A stretch of 22,951 nt of DNA, taken from JABMMZ01 sp964600345. GTDB lineage: Bacteria > Bacteroidota > Bacteroidia > NS11-12g > UBA955. This document shows, piece by piece, positions 13,418-21,294 of this stretch. Location of the stretch: assembly GCA_964600345.1 (NCBI GenBank), contig CAZRKA010000032.1, forward strand, positions 1 through 22,951, written 5' to 3'. Every line of letters starts with the position of its first letter. Position 1 is the first letter of the stretch. Below the pieces are notes generated by a model. That model was given only the letters and a program-made list of their open reading frames with translations. It had not been told where the DNA came from and searched no databases. The position numbers and the translations under genes were made by a program.

Positions 13418-16137
13418 TGCTTTATAAACAAGACCGGCTTATATGTCCCGGTTTTAATCAGATAAATTCCAGGTTCAAGACTGCTGATATCAATTGCAGT
13501 ACCGTCGACATATTCAGTGCTTATTACCATGGAACCACTGATACTATATATGTAGACTTTTGTATCTTCATTTCCGTTTTCATTTGTAAGCACATTGAGG
13601 AAATCACCTGCTGGATTAGGGTAAACACTGAGTCCTGAACTATACTGAACCCCATTGATAGAACTTGGATCTATCTGAACAGTGACAGTAGTCGAATCCT
13701 TACAGCCTGTAATGAGCGAAGTAAGTACCAGTTTAATTTGATAGGTTCCGGTATTCTGATAGCGGTGAGTTACATCGCTGTTATTGCTTGTATTGCCGTC
13801 GCCGAAATACCATTTGATACTGGCTCCTCCGGCGTTGATAGGCGAAACCCTCACCTGCTGCCAGGTAAGCACTTCGAATGAAAATCCACTGAAAGGTGCC
13901 GGTTTTACAAGTGGCTGAACTGAAAGACGCTGACCTGTGCATCCGGCGTATACCGGACGTGCATAGTATTTTCTGTTGCCGTTCAAAACCGGCGTCTGGA
14001 AAACATTACCGGAACCCAGAGCAACAGATGAAGTATCTGAATCGAACCACTCCATCATACCCGGACCGCCCAGAACCGTTTTCAGCGTTGCTTTGTTTTT
14101 AGCGCAAATGGTATCGCCCCATAATTTAACAACCGACGGTGCCTGGTTGACAACAGCTGTTATTCTGGTCCTCACAGGATTGATACAAACACTGCTCACA
14201 GTCTCAATAAAATAATCTGTGCTGGCCGACTCAAGAGAAACATAGGACTGTCCGCCGTTAAGCAGCATACCTCCGCTTGCCGCATCGTACCAGTAGGCTT
14301 CACCATAGGGGAGGCTAAATGAAATGCGGTTGGAATCACCTTTGCAGACGGGCTGATTGATGATATTGCTGATTGCCGGATAGTCTTCGACAGTAATATT
14401 AATCGGTACGCGGGTGCTGCCGCATACCCCGTTGTAGGCATCTGCATAAAATGTTTTTACCTCGCGCTTAGTTGGCAGAAAATTATAGGTAGTACCTGTA
14501 TGAATGCTGCTTCCACCACTTGCGGCATTGAACCAGCGTACGGTAAGTCCGCTGCCTGCAGTTGCATTCAGTGTTAATACATTTCCGGAAGCAAGACAAA
14601 CAGTGGTATCGTTGGAAACAACAGGTGCGGTGGGAGCAAAATTTGCACCGACCAAAGCACTTACTTTTACTCTTGGAGACATATTGCAACCGAAATTTCC
14701 GGCCTGTACCCAGAATGAGGTATCCTTGTTCAGTATTCCAGTCTGATAAACTTCACCGTTGAAGAATGGCAAACCGCCGTTTGCAGACGTGTACCAGTTA
14801 ATTGTTCCGATATTCGTTTGTGCTTTCAGATTGGCTTTGGAGCCGGCACATACAGAATCGTTGAGCACAGTGAGACTTGTAGGATAGGCATTGGCTTTGA
14901 TGATAACGGTTCTCAGTCCGCTCAGACATCCTTTGTTATTTGCCCTGAGATAGAAAGTATCGTTTTTGCTAATCGGGAATTTTCGGTAAACTTTACCGGT
15001 GTGAAAAGGTGTTTGCGAAGATGGGGTCGCCAGCCATTCATACACCAGACCTGTGTCGTTGGATACGGCTGTAAACGTTGCCGTATCACCTATACATACA
15101 TTGACCAGACCGTTAAACGTTGGAATGTCCGGTTTAAAAATAATTTCCTTTATGGTCGTATCCGTGCAGCCGTTCATCATAGGCCCGCTGTATCCGTAAA
15201 CAGTTGAAATAAGTCTTACATTATAATTTTTTTTAACGCTGTACTTCACTTTATTGTCGACAGTATACTGCGATCCTGAAAAATTGCCGAGATCCCAGAT
15301 ATGACAGTAGTACCCAAGATTGTACATGGGTAAGACGAAACGGTTATACATCTTACTTCCCGCAAAATTGAATGGAGCCGCATTGCTGAATTTGATGCTG
15401 TCGTTGATATTATAACAGTTGTTTTTAATGCTGAAGTCGGTACCGAAATTATACTGTATATGTGGATGCAGCAATATATCGCAGTCGAATGGCAGACCAC
15501 CGACATTGAGGTTGCGTCCGCTGTACCAGAGTCCGCTGATGGAGCCGCAGTTCAGATTCTCCCCGTCTCCGTCTCTGTACCGGTAATTATTGGTAACAAC
15601 CCCGGCTGTTAGCGAATCGTCGTTGGTTTCGACCGTGATGATGTAATTGCTGTCTAAAGTAATAGATTGCCAGTTGGCGTGTTTTACAATCACTGAAAGA
15701 TAGCCGGCGCCAAGCGTAGAATCTATACTCAGTGTATCCGAACGAAGTGGACTGCCACTGGGAAGACTGTCAAGCCCTGCTTTGTATAATCGACAGTAAA
15801 CCTCCATTTTTTTTGATGTTTTGTGAGCGGGTAGTACAAAAGCATAAAATGTGAATCCTTTAATACTTAGTGGTTTGGGGCATGAATACAACTGACCCAA
15901 TGACCGTCCTTTAGCTATAGAAATAGTGACAAGATCTATTGAGTATTTATATCTTGGATATTGGGAGGTATCGACCGTACAGGCTCTGGGGTTCTGAATA
16001 CTGCGTTTGCCGGAGGAACTATTCTGTCCGATTTTCTGCATGTCATCCACTATACTTACACCTGCAGGTTGTATCTGCGCTGCAACTGATAATGACAAAA
16101 GAAAAAAGAAAAGAAAACTGAAGTAATTCTTGATCAT
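13414..16137 (-). CDS. Ig-like/PKD surface protein with T9SS type A sorting domain
   Basis: 907 residues. Signal peptide 1-20 (LLSLSVAAQ). Residues 55-235 form a beta-rich N-terminal domain with a jelly-roll look (FTFYAFVLPAH, MEVYCRLYKA, YIITVETNDDS). Five Cys-bearing Ig-like repeats run from about 345 to 745, each with a [YRNE]-W-[YFL] marker followed by a small-residue turn (366, 447, 534, 615 and 696; e.g. RWFNAASGG, YWYDAASGG). A PKD domain follows (IKWYFGDGNTSN, 774-785). Residues 836-907 are the Por secretion tail (LSVYPNPAGDFLNVL, VYIYSISG, ISSLEPGIYLIKT). Such proteins are exported by Sec, then T9SS, and attached to surface lipopolysaccharide, usually as adhesins or hydrolase scaffolds. 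No catalytic domain is evident. First gene of a two-gene operon. Confidence 0.9.
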   Translation of the reverse strand: MIKNYFSFLFFFLLSLSVAAQIQPAGVSIVDDMQKIGQNSSSGKRSIQNPRACTVDTSQYPRYKYSIDLVTISIAKGRSLGQLYSCPKPLSIKGFTFYAFVLPAHKTSKKMEVYCRLYKAGLDSLPSGSPLRSDTLSIDSTLGAGYLSVIVKHANWQSITLDSNYIITVETNDDSLTAGVVTNNYRYRDGDGENLNCGSISGLWYSGRNLNVGGLPFDCDILLHPHIQYNFGTDFSIKNNCYNINDSIKFSNAAPFNFAGSKMYNRFVLPMYNLGYYCHIWDLGNFSGSQYTVDNKVKYSVKKNYNVRLISTVYGYSGPMMNGCTDTTIKEIIFKPDIPTFNGLVNVCIGDTATFTAVSNDTGLVYEWLATPSSQTPFHTGKVYRKFPISKNDTFYLRANNKGCLSGLRTVIIKANAYPTSLTVLNDSVCAGSKANLKAQTNIGTINWYTSANGGLPFFNGEVYQTGILNKDTSFWVQAGNFGCNMSPRVKVSALVGANFAPTAPVVSNDTTVCLASGNVLTLNATAGSGLTVRWFNAASGGSSIHTGTTYNFLPTKREVKTFYADAYNGVCGSTRVPINITVEDYPAISNIINQPVCKGDSNRISFSLPYGEAYWYDAASGGMLLNGGQSYVSLESASTDYFIETVSSVCINPVRTRITAVVNQAPSVVKLWGDTICAKNKATLKTVLGGPGMMEWFDSDTSSVALGSGNVFQTPVLNGNRKYYARPVYAGCTGQRLSVQPLVKPAPFSGFSFEVLTWQQVRVSPINAGGASIKWYFGDGNTSNNSDVTHRYQNTGTYQIKLVLTSLITGCKDSTTVTVQIDPSSINGVQYSSGLSVYPNPAGDFLNVLTNENGNEDTKVYIYSISGSMVISTEYVDGTAIDISSLEPGIYLIKTGTYKPVLFIKQ

Positions 16138-16153
16138 AGGGGTAAATTTTAAA

Positions 16154-16185
16154 CGAATTTATCGTTTATATAACAATTAACCAAA
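16154..16185 (-). promoter_or_regulatory. Candidate promoter of the T9SS/TonB-C-like operon
   Basis: Minus strand TTTG (16182-16185), 20 bp, then TAAATTCG (16154-16161), one change from TAnnTTTG. It fills the 48-bp gap between the GT9 stop and the ATG at 16137, predicting a very short leader. Confidence 0.5.
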
Positions 16186-17214
16186 TCAGGATTGTAATAT
16201 TTCGTCCATTTTTATCAGAACGTCAGCAGTTTGTATGCGTGATATACAAGGATCTGCAGGTTGAACACAGTGTATCTGGTCGCAGGGATTACAGGGCAAT
16301 ACGTGATGAAGCACCGCAGATTTAGGGTGAACGGGGTAAAAGACATGCGGCACGCCAGGCCCGAAAAGTGCAATCATTGGAAGCGAAAAAGCTGCCGCAA
16401 TATGCAGGGGACCGCTTTCATTGCCCAGATAGAAAGAAGCTTTGGAGCACAGACAGGCTGTCTCCGAAAGACTGAAAACACCACAGGTTCCATAGGTCTT
16501 AAAGCCTGTCATGGCCCTTATTTTATCTGTATCAGCTTCCTCCTCTGTACTCCCAATAAAGATTATATCCATTTCATATCGTTTGTGCAGGTATTCAGCT
16601 GCAGCGGCAAATCGCTCGGGGTTCCACTGCCTCAGTTTTTTTCTGGCACCTGTGTGCATAATGGCAAATCTCTTAATAGCATTTTCATTTAAAAAACCTG
16701 TGACAGCCCTGTCGTCCGATTCGCTGAAATACAAGGCCGGTTTTGTATTCTCCGTATTCGGATCAAGCAGATTTTTTATGATTTGAAAATTGGTATCCGC
16801 TTCGCGCAATTGCCTGCCGCGGTTCTTCCATCTCACCGTTGCCCGCGACGATCTGAAAGCGGGCCTCTGGCGTATCGCTTTAAACAGAGTGCGCCAGTTA
16901 CCCCTGAGCTCTATTATCGCATCATATTTTTCAGTCCATTCCTTTTCTGAAGTCAGTATGCTGTTAATATTGGGATCGCCGGCTATTAAACCGGCAACAA
17001 AAGGTTTGCAAAGCAAATCTATTTTTGAAGCGGGGAATTGTTTTCGCAGCAATTCAAACACATTGCTCGCAGTTGCCATGTCTCCTATCTCATCCAGTTT
17101 GACAAGCAGTATTTTTCCTGGAGAAATTTTCCTTTCCGAATTGAAATAAATTTTACCGGCAATCAGATTGGCGGCATAAAGCAATTGCTCTGAAGTAGGC
17201 CATTTCAACTGCAT
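16186..17214 (-). CDS. Glycosyltransferase family 9 (heptosyltransferase-like)
   Basis: 342 residues, standard for GT9. N-terminal Rossmann half: KILLVKLDEIGDMATASNVF (34-53) and a region with IELRGNW. C-terminal half: IMHTGARKKLRQWNPERFAA (185-204), IIFIGSTEEE, then the donor-binding signature YLGNESGPLHIAAAFSLPMI (262-281) and ALFGP. A Cys-rich tail follows (LPCNPCDQIHCVQPADPC, 306-323), seen in many GT9 members. The enzymes add heptose or a related sugar to lipopolysaccharide core on the cytoplasmic face. The start overlaps the cyclase-family gene by 10 bp, so both are translated together. The acceptor and sugar cannot be told from sequence. Confidence 0.88.
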   Translation of the reverse strand: MQLKWPTSEQLLYAANLIAGKIYFNSERKISPGKILLVKLDEIGDMATASNVFELLRKQFPASKIDLLCKPFVAGLIAGDPNINSILTSEKEWTEKYDAIIELRGNWRTLFKAIRQRPAFRSSRATVRWKNRGRQLREADTNFQIIKNLLDPNTENTKPALYFSESDDRAVTGFLNENAIKRFAIMHTGARKKLRQWNPERFAAAAEYLHKRYEMDIIFIGSTEEEADTDKIRAMTGFKTYGTCGVFSLSETACLCSKASFYLGNESGPLHIAAAFSLPMIALFGPGVPHVFYPVHPKSAVLHHVLPCNPCDQIHCVQPADPCISRIQTADVLIKMDEILQS

Positions 17215-17948
17215 GGATAAATCAAAATTCTGGACGGAACGGCATCAGTTTCGATTGATGGTCTCTGAATACTCAGCGCATAGCTGCCGTCCTTGATTTC
17301 GTCGCGAATAAAAATCAACTCTGTAATTGTTCTGTCATTATACGCTTTGCCGTTCTCGAGAAACCAGTTCTTGTGAGCCGACAGTCGACCTTCGTCACTT
17401 TCCTTATCGATACTTGGAAGGTCGCATAATATGTGTTTGTATCCTGCTTCTCTGAGTCGTGTCAGCAATTCAGGTTCGAAATAAGGCGGATTGCTGCCCG
17501 AATAGTTGCGGTGTTGCTTATTTGTTTCATTGGGCAGGGTACGGATGATGATAGCGGTGTAATTTTCGAAATTCTGAAATATTACCTCCTCAAGTTTGTC
17601 TATTACTCTGTCATTATTCACTTCTGATGGTAGAACAGAAACCAGTCTGCACATCATGAACGGAGGAATTTCGACATGCCTCATATCGAAATCGACTTTA
17701 ACAACATGCAGGGCGCATTCGGTGTGAGTGCCCGAAGCGTGCGGATAAAGACTTATTTTTTCGCAGTTGACACTTCCGCCTTTTTCCAGACTCCCTGTGA
17801 ACTCCGGACTTTCGAAATATGTAAAATCAGGGTCATCCAGATAATAACAATTCACGTTATTGCGTTTGCCTATAGCAATGCTGAGATCGAAGAACACATT
17901 TGCATCAATGCGTACATTGTTTTCTGCATGTTCAAATTGTATCCACAT
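17205..17948 (-). CDS. Cyclase family metal-dependent hydrolase (arylformamidase-like)
   Basis: 247 residues. The cyclase-family metal motif HxxGTHxDxxxH is present as HASGTHTECALH (70-81), with Glu at the usual Asp position. Further family features are DLSIAIG near the N-terminus, LCDLPSIDKESDEGRLSAHK (174-193) with His192, and a C-terminal segment PSRILIYP. Relatives include kynurenine formamidase and polyketide cyclase-like or isatin hydrolases, all opening or closing amide or ester bonds with a divalent metal. Here no kynurenine-pathway gene is nearby, so the substrate is open. There is no signal peptide, so it should be cytoplasmic. The start lies 25 bp from the divergent histidine kinase gene. 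Confidence 0.82.
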   Translation of the reverse strand: MWIQFEHAENNVRIDANVFFDLSIAIGKRNNVNCYYLDDPDFTYFESPEFTGSLEKGGSVNCEKISLYPHASGTHTECALHVVKVDFDMRHVEIPPFMMCRLVSVLPSEVNNDRVIDKLEEVIFQNFENYTAIIIRTLPNETNKQHRNYSGSNPPYFEPELLTRLREAGYKHILCDLPSIDKESDEGRLSAHKNWFLENGKAYNDRTITELIFIRDEIKDGSYALSIQRPSIETDAVPSRILIYPCS

Positions 17949-17955
17949 TTATGGG

Positions 17956-17963
17956 CGAAAGTA
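17956..17963 (-). promoter_or_regulatory. Possible -7 element of the cyclase/GT9 operon
   Basis: Minus strand TACTTTCG, one change from TAnnTTTG, in the 25-bp gap between divergent genes. No matching upstream TTTG is present, and it would leave almost no leader. Confidence 0.25.
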
Positions 17964-17973
17964 ATGATTTTAA

Positions 17974-19170
17974 ATGAAAATGTTTAATTTTGGACGGTAC
18001 TTACAAGACGCAGGCTTGAACAATTACAGCACCAAACAATACTTAAAGATCATATTGCTTTTACTGGCTCTTGCCATTGGATTGTTTTCGCTGTTTTACT
18101 CCAACAGGATGGTGATCAAACTCTCCATAGAAGAGCGCAAAAAGATCAGTCAGTGGGCCGAAGCGCAGGAGTTCATAGCCAAAGCCGACCCTGAACTCGA
18201 CTTGTCATTTTACAATAAAATCATTGAATCAAATTCTACGATTCCTGTTTTTCTGGCGGATGAAAGCGGATTTCTGACTCACCGCAACATAGACTCTTCG
18301 CGCATACGTTCACCTAAAAAACTCAAGGCTTATTTCGAAGAACTGAAAGCTGAAACACATCCGATACCCATCAAGATCACCGACGATTACACCCAGTATA
18401 TCTATTACGACGAATCTTCTACCCTGAAACAGCTTAAAATATACCCTTACATACAGCTGGGACTGGTCAGCATGTTTGTACTGGTGAGTTATTTTGCGTT
18501 TAGCTACAGCCGTCGTTCGGAACAGAATCAGGTATGGGTGGGACTGGCTAAAGAAACTGCGCACCAGCTCGGAACGCCTATGAGCAGTTTGATGGCCTGG
18601 GTCGAACTTATTGAAACTGACAAAAGTTTTGCCACTTCAGAATCGCTGGCAGAAATGCGCAAAGACCTCGACAGATTGCGTGTCATTACCGAAAGGTTTT
18701 CCAAAATCGGATCGACACCGGTTCTCCACAAATGCGATATTGGCAAACAGTTGCATCTGGCAATTGATTATATCAAGACACGCAGTTCGGAAGACGTGCA
18801 CTACCTTTATGAGAACAATGAAACAGAGGCCGTTTACGCCAATATCAATGTGCCTCTGTTCGACTGGGTAGTAGAGAATATCTGCAAGAACGCCATGGAT
18901 GCCATGAATGGCAAAGGCAGCATCAGCATAAGGTGCAGGGCCAGAAACAACAAAATCATCATCGATATCAGCGATACGGGTAAAGGTATGCCGAAATCGC
19001 TTTTCAAACGCGTGTTCAAACCGGGCTTTACTACCAAACAAAGGGGTTGGGGACTCGGTCTTTCGCTTGTAAAAAGAATCATTGAAAATTACCACAAGGG
19101 ACATATTTTTGTCAAGGAAAGTATCCCTAATAAGAAAACGACTTTCAGAATCATATTAAAACAGGCATGA
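17974..19170 (+). CDS. Membrane sensor histidine kinase, no partner regulator nearby
   Basis: 398 residues; an alternative ATG is two codons in. Two membrane helices (about 25-43 and 159-179) flank a periplasmic sensor of roughly 115 residues with no recognised family. The kinase core is complete: phospho-acceptor His197 in AKETAHQLGTPMSSL, N-box NICKNAMDAM (302-311), G1 box DISDTGKGMP (331-340), F box FKPGFTTK (348-355) and G2 box RGWGLGLSL (357-365). It should autophosphorylate on His197 and pass the phosphate to a response regulator, none of which is encoded here. It heads a plus-strand run and overlaps the TonB-C-like gene by ATGA, suggesting that the periplasmic product takes part in signalling. 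Confidence 0.93.
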   Translation: MKMFNFGRYLQDAGLNNYSTKQYLKIILLLLALAIGLFSLFYSNRMVIKLSIEERKKISQWAEAQEFIAKADPELDLSFYNKIIESNSTIPVFLADESGFLTHRNIDSSRIRSPKKLKAYFEELKAETHPIPIKITDDYTQYIYYDESSTLKQLKIYPYIQLGLVSMFVLVSYFAFSYSRRSEQNQVWVGLAKETAHQLGTPMSSLMAWVELIETDKSFATSESLAEMRKDLDRLRVITERFSKIGSTPVLHKCDIGKQLHLAIDYIKTRSSEDVHYLYENNETEAVYANINVPLFDWVVENICKNAMDAMNGKGSISIRCRARNNKIIIDISDTGKGMPKSLFKRVFKPGFTTKQRGWGLGLSLVKRIIENYHKGHIFVKESIPNKKTTFRIILKQA

Positions 19171-19772
19171 AAACTATCAGCATCAAATTACGTTTACTAC
19201 TTACCCTGCAGGCATTCTTTTTAAGCGCAGTCTTATTTGGGCAAATCCCTCCCCCGCCACCGGCACCTGTAGAAGCGGATACTATCAGATTGCAATCAGA
19301 CAGTGTTACTATTGAATATTACGGTGTTGAGCCTGCTCCGCTTGAAATGCCGTCTGATATGTACGATGTGACGGAAGCTCCTGCATACGAATATGTAATG
19401 GTCAACAAGTTTAAACACAACAGCAAACTGAAACCTGTTGTAAAACCCGATCAGCCGGCAGCATATTCCGAGGGCCTCGGCGTGATGCTGCGATTTATTG
19501 CCGGCAATATCAATCATCCATACAGCTATTTTTCATCAGGCACTTCAGAAATTGTGCTGGTGAGGGTTATTGTCGGAAAAGATTCCCTGCTTTACAATCC
19601 TGAAATACTCAACAGCCCCGGAACAGTATATTCCGTCAATGCACAGGAAGTTATCGAGAAACTGCCTTCTAAGTTTGTTCCTGCTACCAAAAACGGTATG
19701 CCGGTTGACAGTTATCTGATCATACCGGTTCGTTTCGAAACAGGACTACGAAATAATTACAGTCAATTTTAA
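19167..19772 (+). CDS. Secreted protein with divergent TonB C-terminal-like domain
   Basis: 201 residues. The ATG overlaps the histidine kinase stop as ATGA. Signal peptide 1-26 (ending SAVLFGQ), followed by a short Pro stretch IPPPPPAPVEA. Residues 98-192 follow the TonB-C pattern: MLRFIAGNINHP, EIVLVRVIVGKDSLL, QEVIEKLPSKFVPATKNGMP, then a final strand SYLIIPVRFE. Identity to real TonB is low, and the N-terminal membrane helix of TonB is replaced by what looks like a cleavable signal peptide, so it is probably a free periplasmic protein. A role as sensor ligand or modulator for the kinase is inference from coupling only. Confidence 0.72.
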   Translation: MKTISIKLRLLLTLQAFFLSAVLFGQIPPPPPAPVEADTIRLQSDSVTIEYYGVEPAPLEMPSDMYDVTEAPAYEYVMVNKFKHNSKLKPVVKPDQPAAYSEGLGVMLRFIAGNINHPYSYFSSGTSEIVLVRVIVGKDSLLYNPEILNSPGTVYSVNAQEVIEKLPSKFVPATKNGMPVDSYLIIPVRFETGLRNNYSQF

Positions 19773-19789
19773 ATTATATACAGCGTATA

Positions 19790-20566
19790 ATGCCCGAATT
19801 CATCATCATCAATAAACAGGTTGCGCCATACGTGGCCCATATACAGCTTAACAGGCCCAAGGAACTCAATGCACTCAATCTCGAACTCATGCTCGAGATC
19901 AAACAGGCACTGATAGAGCTGGATGAAGATCCTGAAGTAAGAGCAATTGTTCTGAGCGGAAATGAAAGGGCCTTTGCGGCAGGAGCAGATATTAAGCAAA
20001 TGGCGGGACGAACCGCCATGGACATGCTTAAAATAGATCAGTTTTCTACGTGGGACAGCATGCGTAAAACCAAAAAACCCATGATAGCGGCAGTGAGTGG
20101 TTTTGCACTCGGCGGCGGTTGCGAGCTTGCCATGATATGCGATATCATCATCGCAAGTGAAACAGCTCAGTTCGGTCAGCCCGAAATCAATATCGGCATC
20201 ATGCCGGGAGCCGGAGGAACGCAAAGGTTAACCAGGCTGGTTGGAAAAAACAAGGCCATGGAACTGGTGCTTACCGGTACATTTATTTCGGCAGAACAGG
20301 CCCACTATTACGGACTGGTCAATAAAATTGTTCCGGTAGAATTCTATCTGAGCGAAGCCATCAAAATGGCTGCCCTGATCGCTGAAAAATCTCCGATAGC
20401 AGTACAGCTTGCCAAGGAAAGTGTGCTGCGCGCTTACGAAATGCCGCTGCAGGAGGCTCTGTATTTTGAACGCAAAAATTTCTATATGCTGTTTGCGAGC
20501 GAAGACCAGAAAGAAGGCATGGCTGCATTTGTAGAAAAACGCAAAGCCGTGTTCAAGGGCAAATAA
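19790..20566 (+). CDS. Enoyl-CoA hydratase/isomerase (crotonase) family
   Basis: 258 residues, the usual crotonase length. Oxyanion-hole segments AFAAGADIKQM (61-71) and GFALGGGCELAM (104-115) are present. Both catalytic glutamates of true hydratases are in place, Glu112 and Glu132 (GQPEINIGIMPGAGGTQRL), 20 residues apart as in mitochondrial enoyl-CoA hydratase, so hydration of 2-trans-enoyl-CoA in fatty-acid or butanoate metabolism is likely. The C-terminal helices (SPIAVQLAKESVLRAYEM, EDQKEGMAAFVEKRKAVFKG) are also typical. It starts 17 bp after the TonB-C-like gene, close enough for cotranscription, though functional ties to the kinase are not obvious. Cytoplasmic. Confidence 0.92.
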   Translation: MPEFIIINKQVAPYVAHIQLNRPKELNALNLELMLEIKQALIELDEDPEVRAIVLSGNERAFAAGADIKQMAGRTAMDMLKIDQFSTWDSMRKTKKPMIAAVSGFALGGGCELAMICDIIIASETAQFGQPEINIGIMPGAGGTQRLTRLVGKNKAMELVLTGTFISAEQAHYYGLVNKIVPVEFYLSEAIKMAALIAEKSPIAVQLAKESVLRAYEMPLQEALYFERKNFYMLFASEDQKEGMAAFVEKRKAVFKGK

Positions 20567-20604
20567 GAATTCCCATTTTAAAACACAATTAAACAAACTT
20601 AACT

Positions 20605-21033
20605 ATGTTAGACAATCTCTTAAAACTCATTCAGGAAAATGCAGGCGAGGCCATCATCAGCAATCCTGCCATCCCCAACGAACGCAACGACGAAGCCGTG
20701 AAGGCAGCAGGCAGCGGAATAATGGAACATTTACAGGGACTTGCCGGTTCGGGAGGAATGGAAAAAGTAATCTCACTTTTCAATCAGAACAACAACAGCG
20801 GAGAAGTCAATGCCATCAGCAATAATGTAGCGGATACACTGATGAAACAATTCGGACTGGACAGCTCGCAGGCCGGTGGCATAGTCAGCAAACTCATTCC
20901 GGTTGTAATGGATCAGTTTGTCAGCAAAACAAACGACAAAGACGACAATAGTTTTGATCTGGGCGACATTGTCAGCACCCTGGGAGGCGGACAAGCCGGA
21001 GGTATAATGGACAAGCTGAAAGGATTGTTCTGA
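20605..21033 (+). CDS. Small DUF937-like protein, function unknown
   Basis: 142 residues without signal peptide or membrane segment. It is helix-rich at the start (MLDNLLKLIQENAGEAI) with a conserved-looking AIPNERNDEAVKAAG segment. Hydrophobic helices are separated by Gly-rich turns (LAGSGGM, LDSSQAGGIVSKLIPVV), and it ends in TLGGGQAGGIMDKLKGLF. This resembles DUF937-type proteins, which are small, often located next to unrelated genes, and uncharacterised. It follows the crotonase gene by 38 bp with no terminator or promoter seen between them. The family call is by pattern only. Confidence 0.7.
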   Translation: MLDNLLKLIQENAGEAIISNPAIPNERNDEAVKAAGSGIMEHLQGLAGSGGMEKVISLFNQNNNSGEVNAISNNVADTLMKQFGLDSSQAGGIVSKLIPVVMDQFVSKTNDKDDNSFDLGDIVSTLGGGQAGGIMDKLKGLF

Positions 21034-21043
21034 TTTAACCGGC

Positions 21044-21065
21044 CTCAAAAATAAGCTTGTTTAGT
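21044..21065 (+). repeat. 22-bp imperfect direct repeat, copy 1
   Basis: CTCAAAAATAAGCTTGTTTAGT recurs, with one substitution and one deleted base, at 22762-22782. The two copies lie outside either end of the PKD/T9SS gene and its 5' region. Confidence 0.55.
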
Positions 21066-21076
21066 TTTCTGTTTTA

Positions 21077-21096
21077 TTAAGGGAAAATTCCCTTAA
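21077..21096 (+). other. Perfect 9-bp inverted repeat after the DUF937-like gene
   Basis: TTAAGGGAA, AA, TTCCCTTAA. It lies 43 bp past the stop at 21033 and could form a small hairpin at the end of the plus-strand operon, or serve as an operator. No T-run follows. Confidence 0.5.
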
Positions 21097-21110
21097 ACAT
21101 GAAAATGATT

Positions 21111-21140
21111 GGTTCAAAAGATCTGTAGAACTCTTGAACC
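21111..21140 (+). other. 30-bp inverted repeat upstream of the PKD/T9SS gene
   Basis: GGTTCAA (21111-21117) and TTGAACC (21134-21140) are perfect arms; a further AGA/TCT pairs if one A bulges out. It is 14 bp after the 21077-21096 repeat and upstream of the candidate promoter at 21231. Confidence 0.45.
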
Positions 21141-21230
21141 AAAGGGCATTTGCATTGCCTGCACACTGTCTTACAAAAAATCTGATAATAAAATGACAGT
21201 GAAAAAGTTAATGCTCAGGCAACAAATTTC

Positions 21231-21238
21231 TATCTTTG
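21231..21238 (+). promoter_or_regulatory. Candidate -7 element of the PKD/T9SS gene
   Basis: TATCTTTG matches TAnnTTTG exactly; the -33 region (about 21207-21210, GTTA) is poor. Transcription from about 21244 would give a 50-nt leader and supports the ATG at 21295 as the start. Confidence 0.45.
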
Positions 21239-21294
21239 AACATCTTTACATTAATTTTACTTCACTTTTCTATCAACTAAAACAAATAAACGGC

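Noticed and set aside
18637..19104. 155-codon minus-strand frame opposite the histidine kinase
   Set aside because: Lies entirely opposite the conserved kinase core; shadow of its codon pattern.
21109..21294. N-terminal extension (TTG start) of the PKD/T9SS protein
   Set aside because: The extension would bury the signal peptide internally and covers an inverted repeat and a consensus -7 element.
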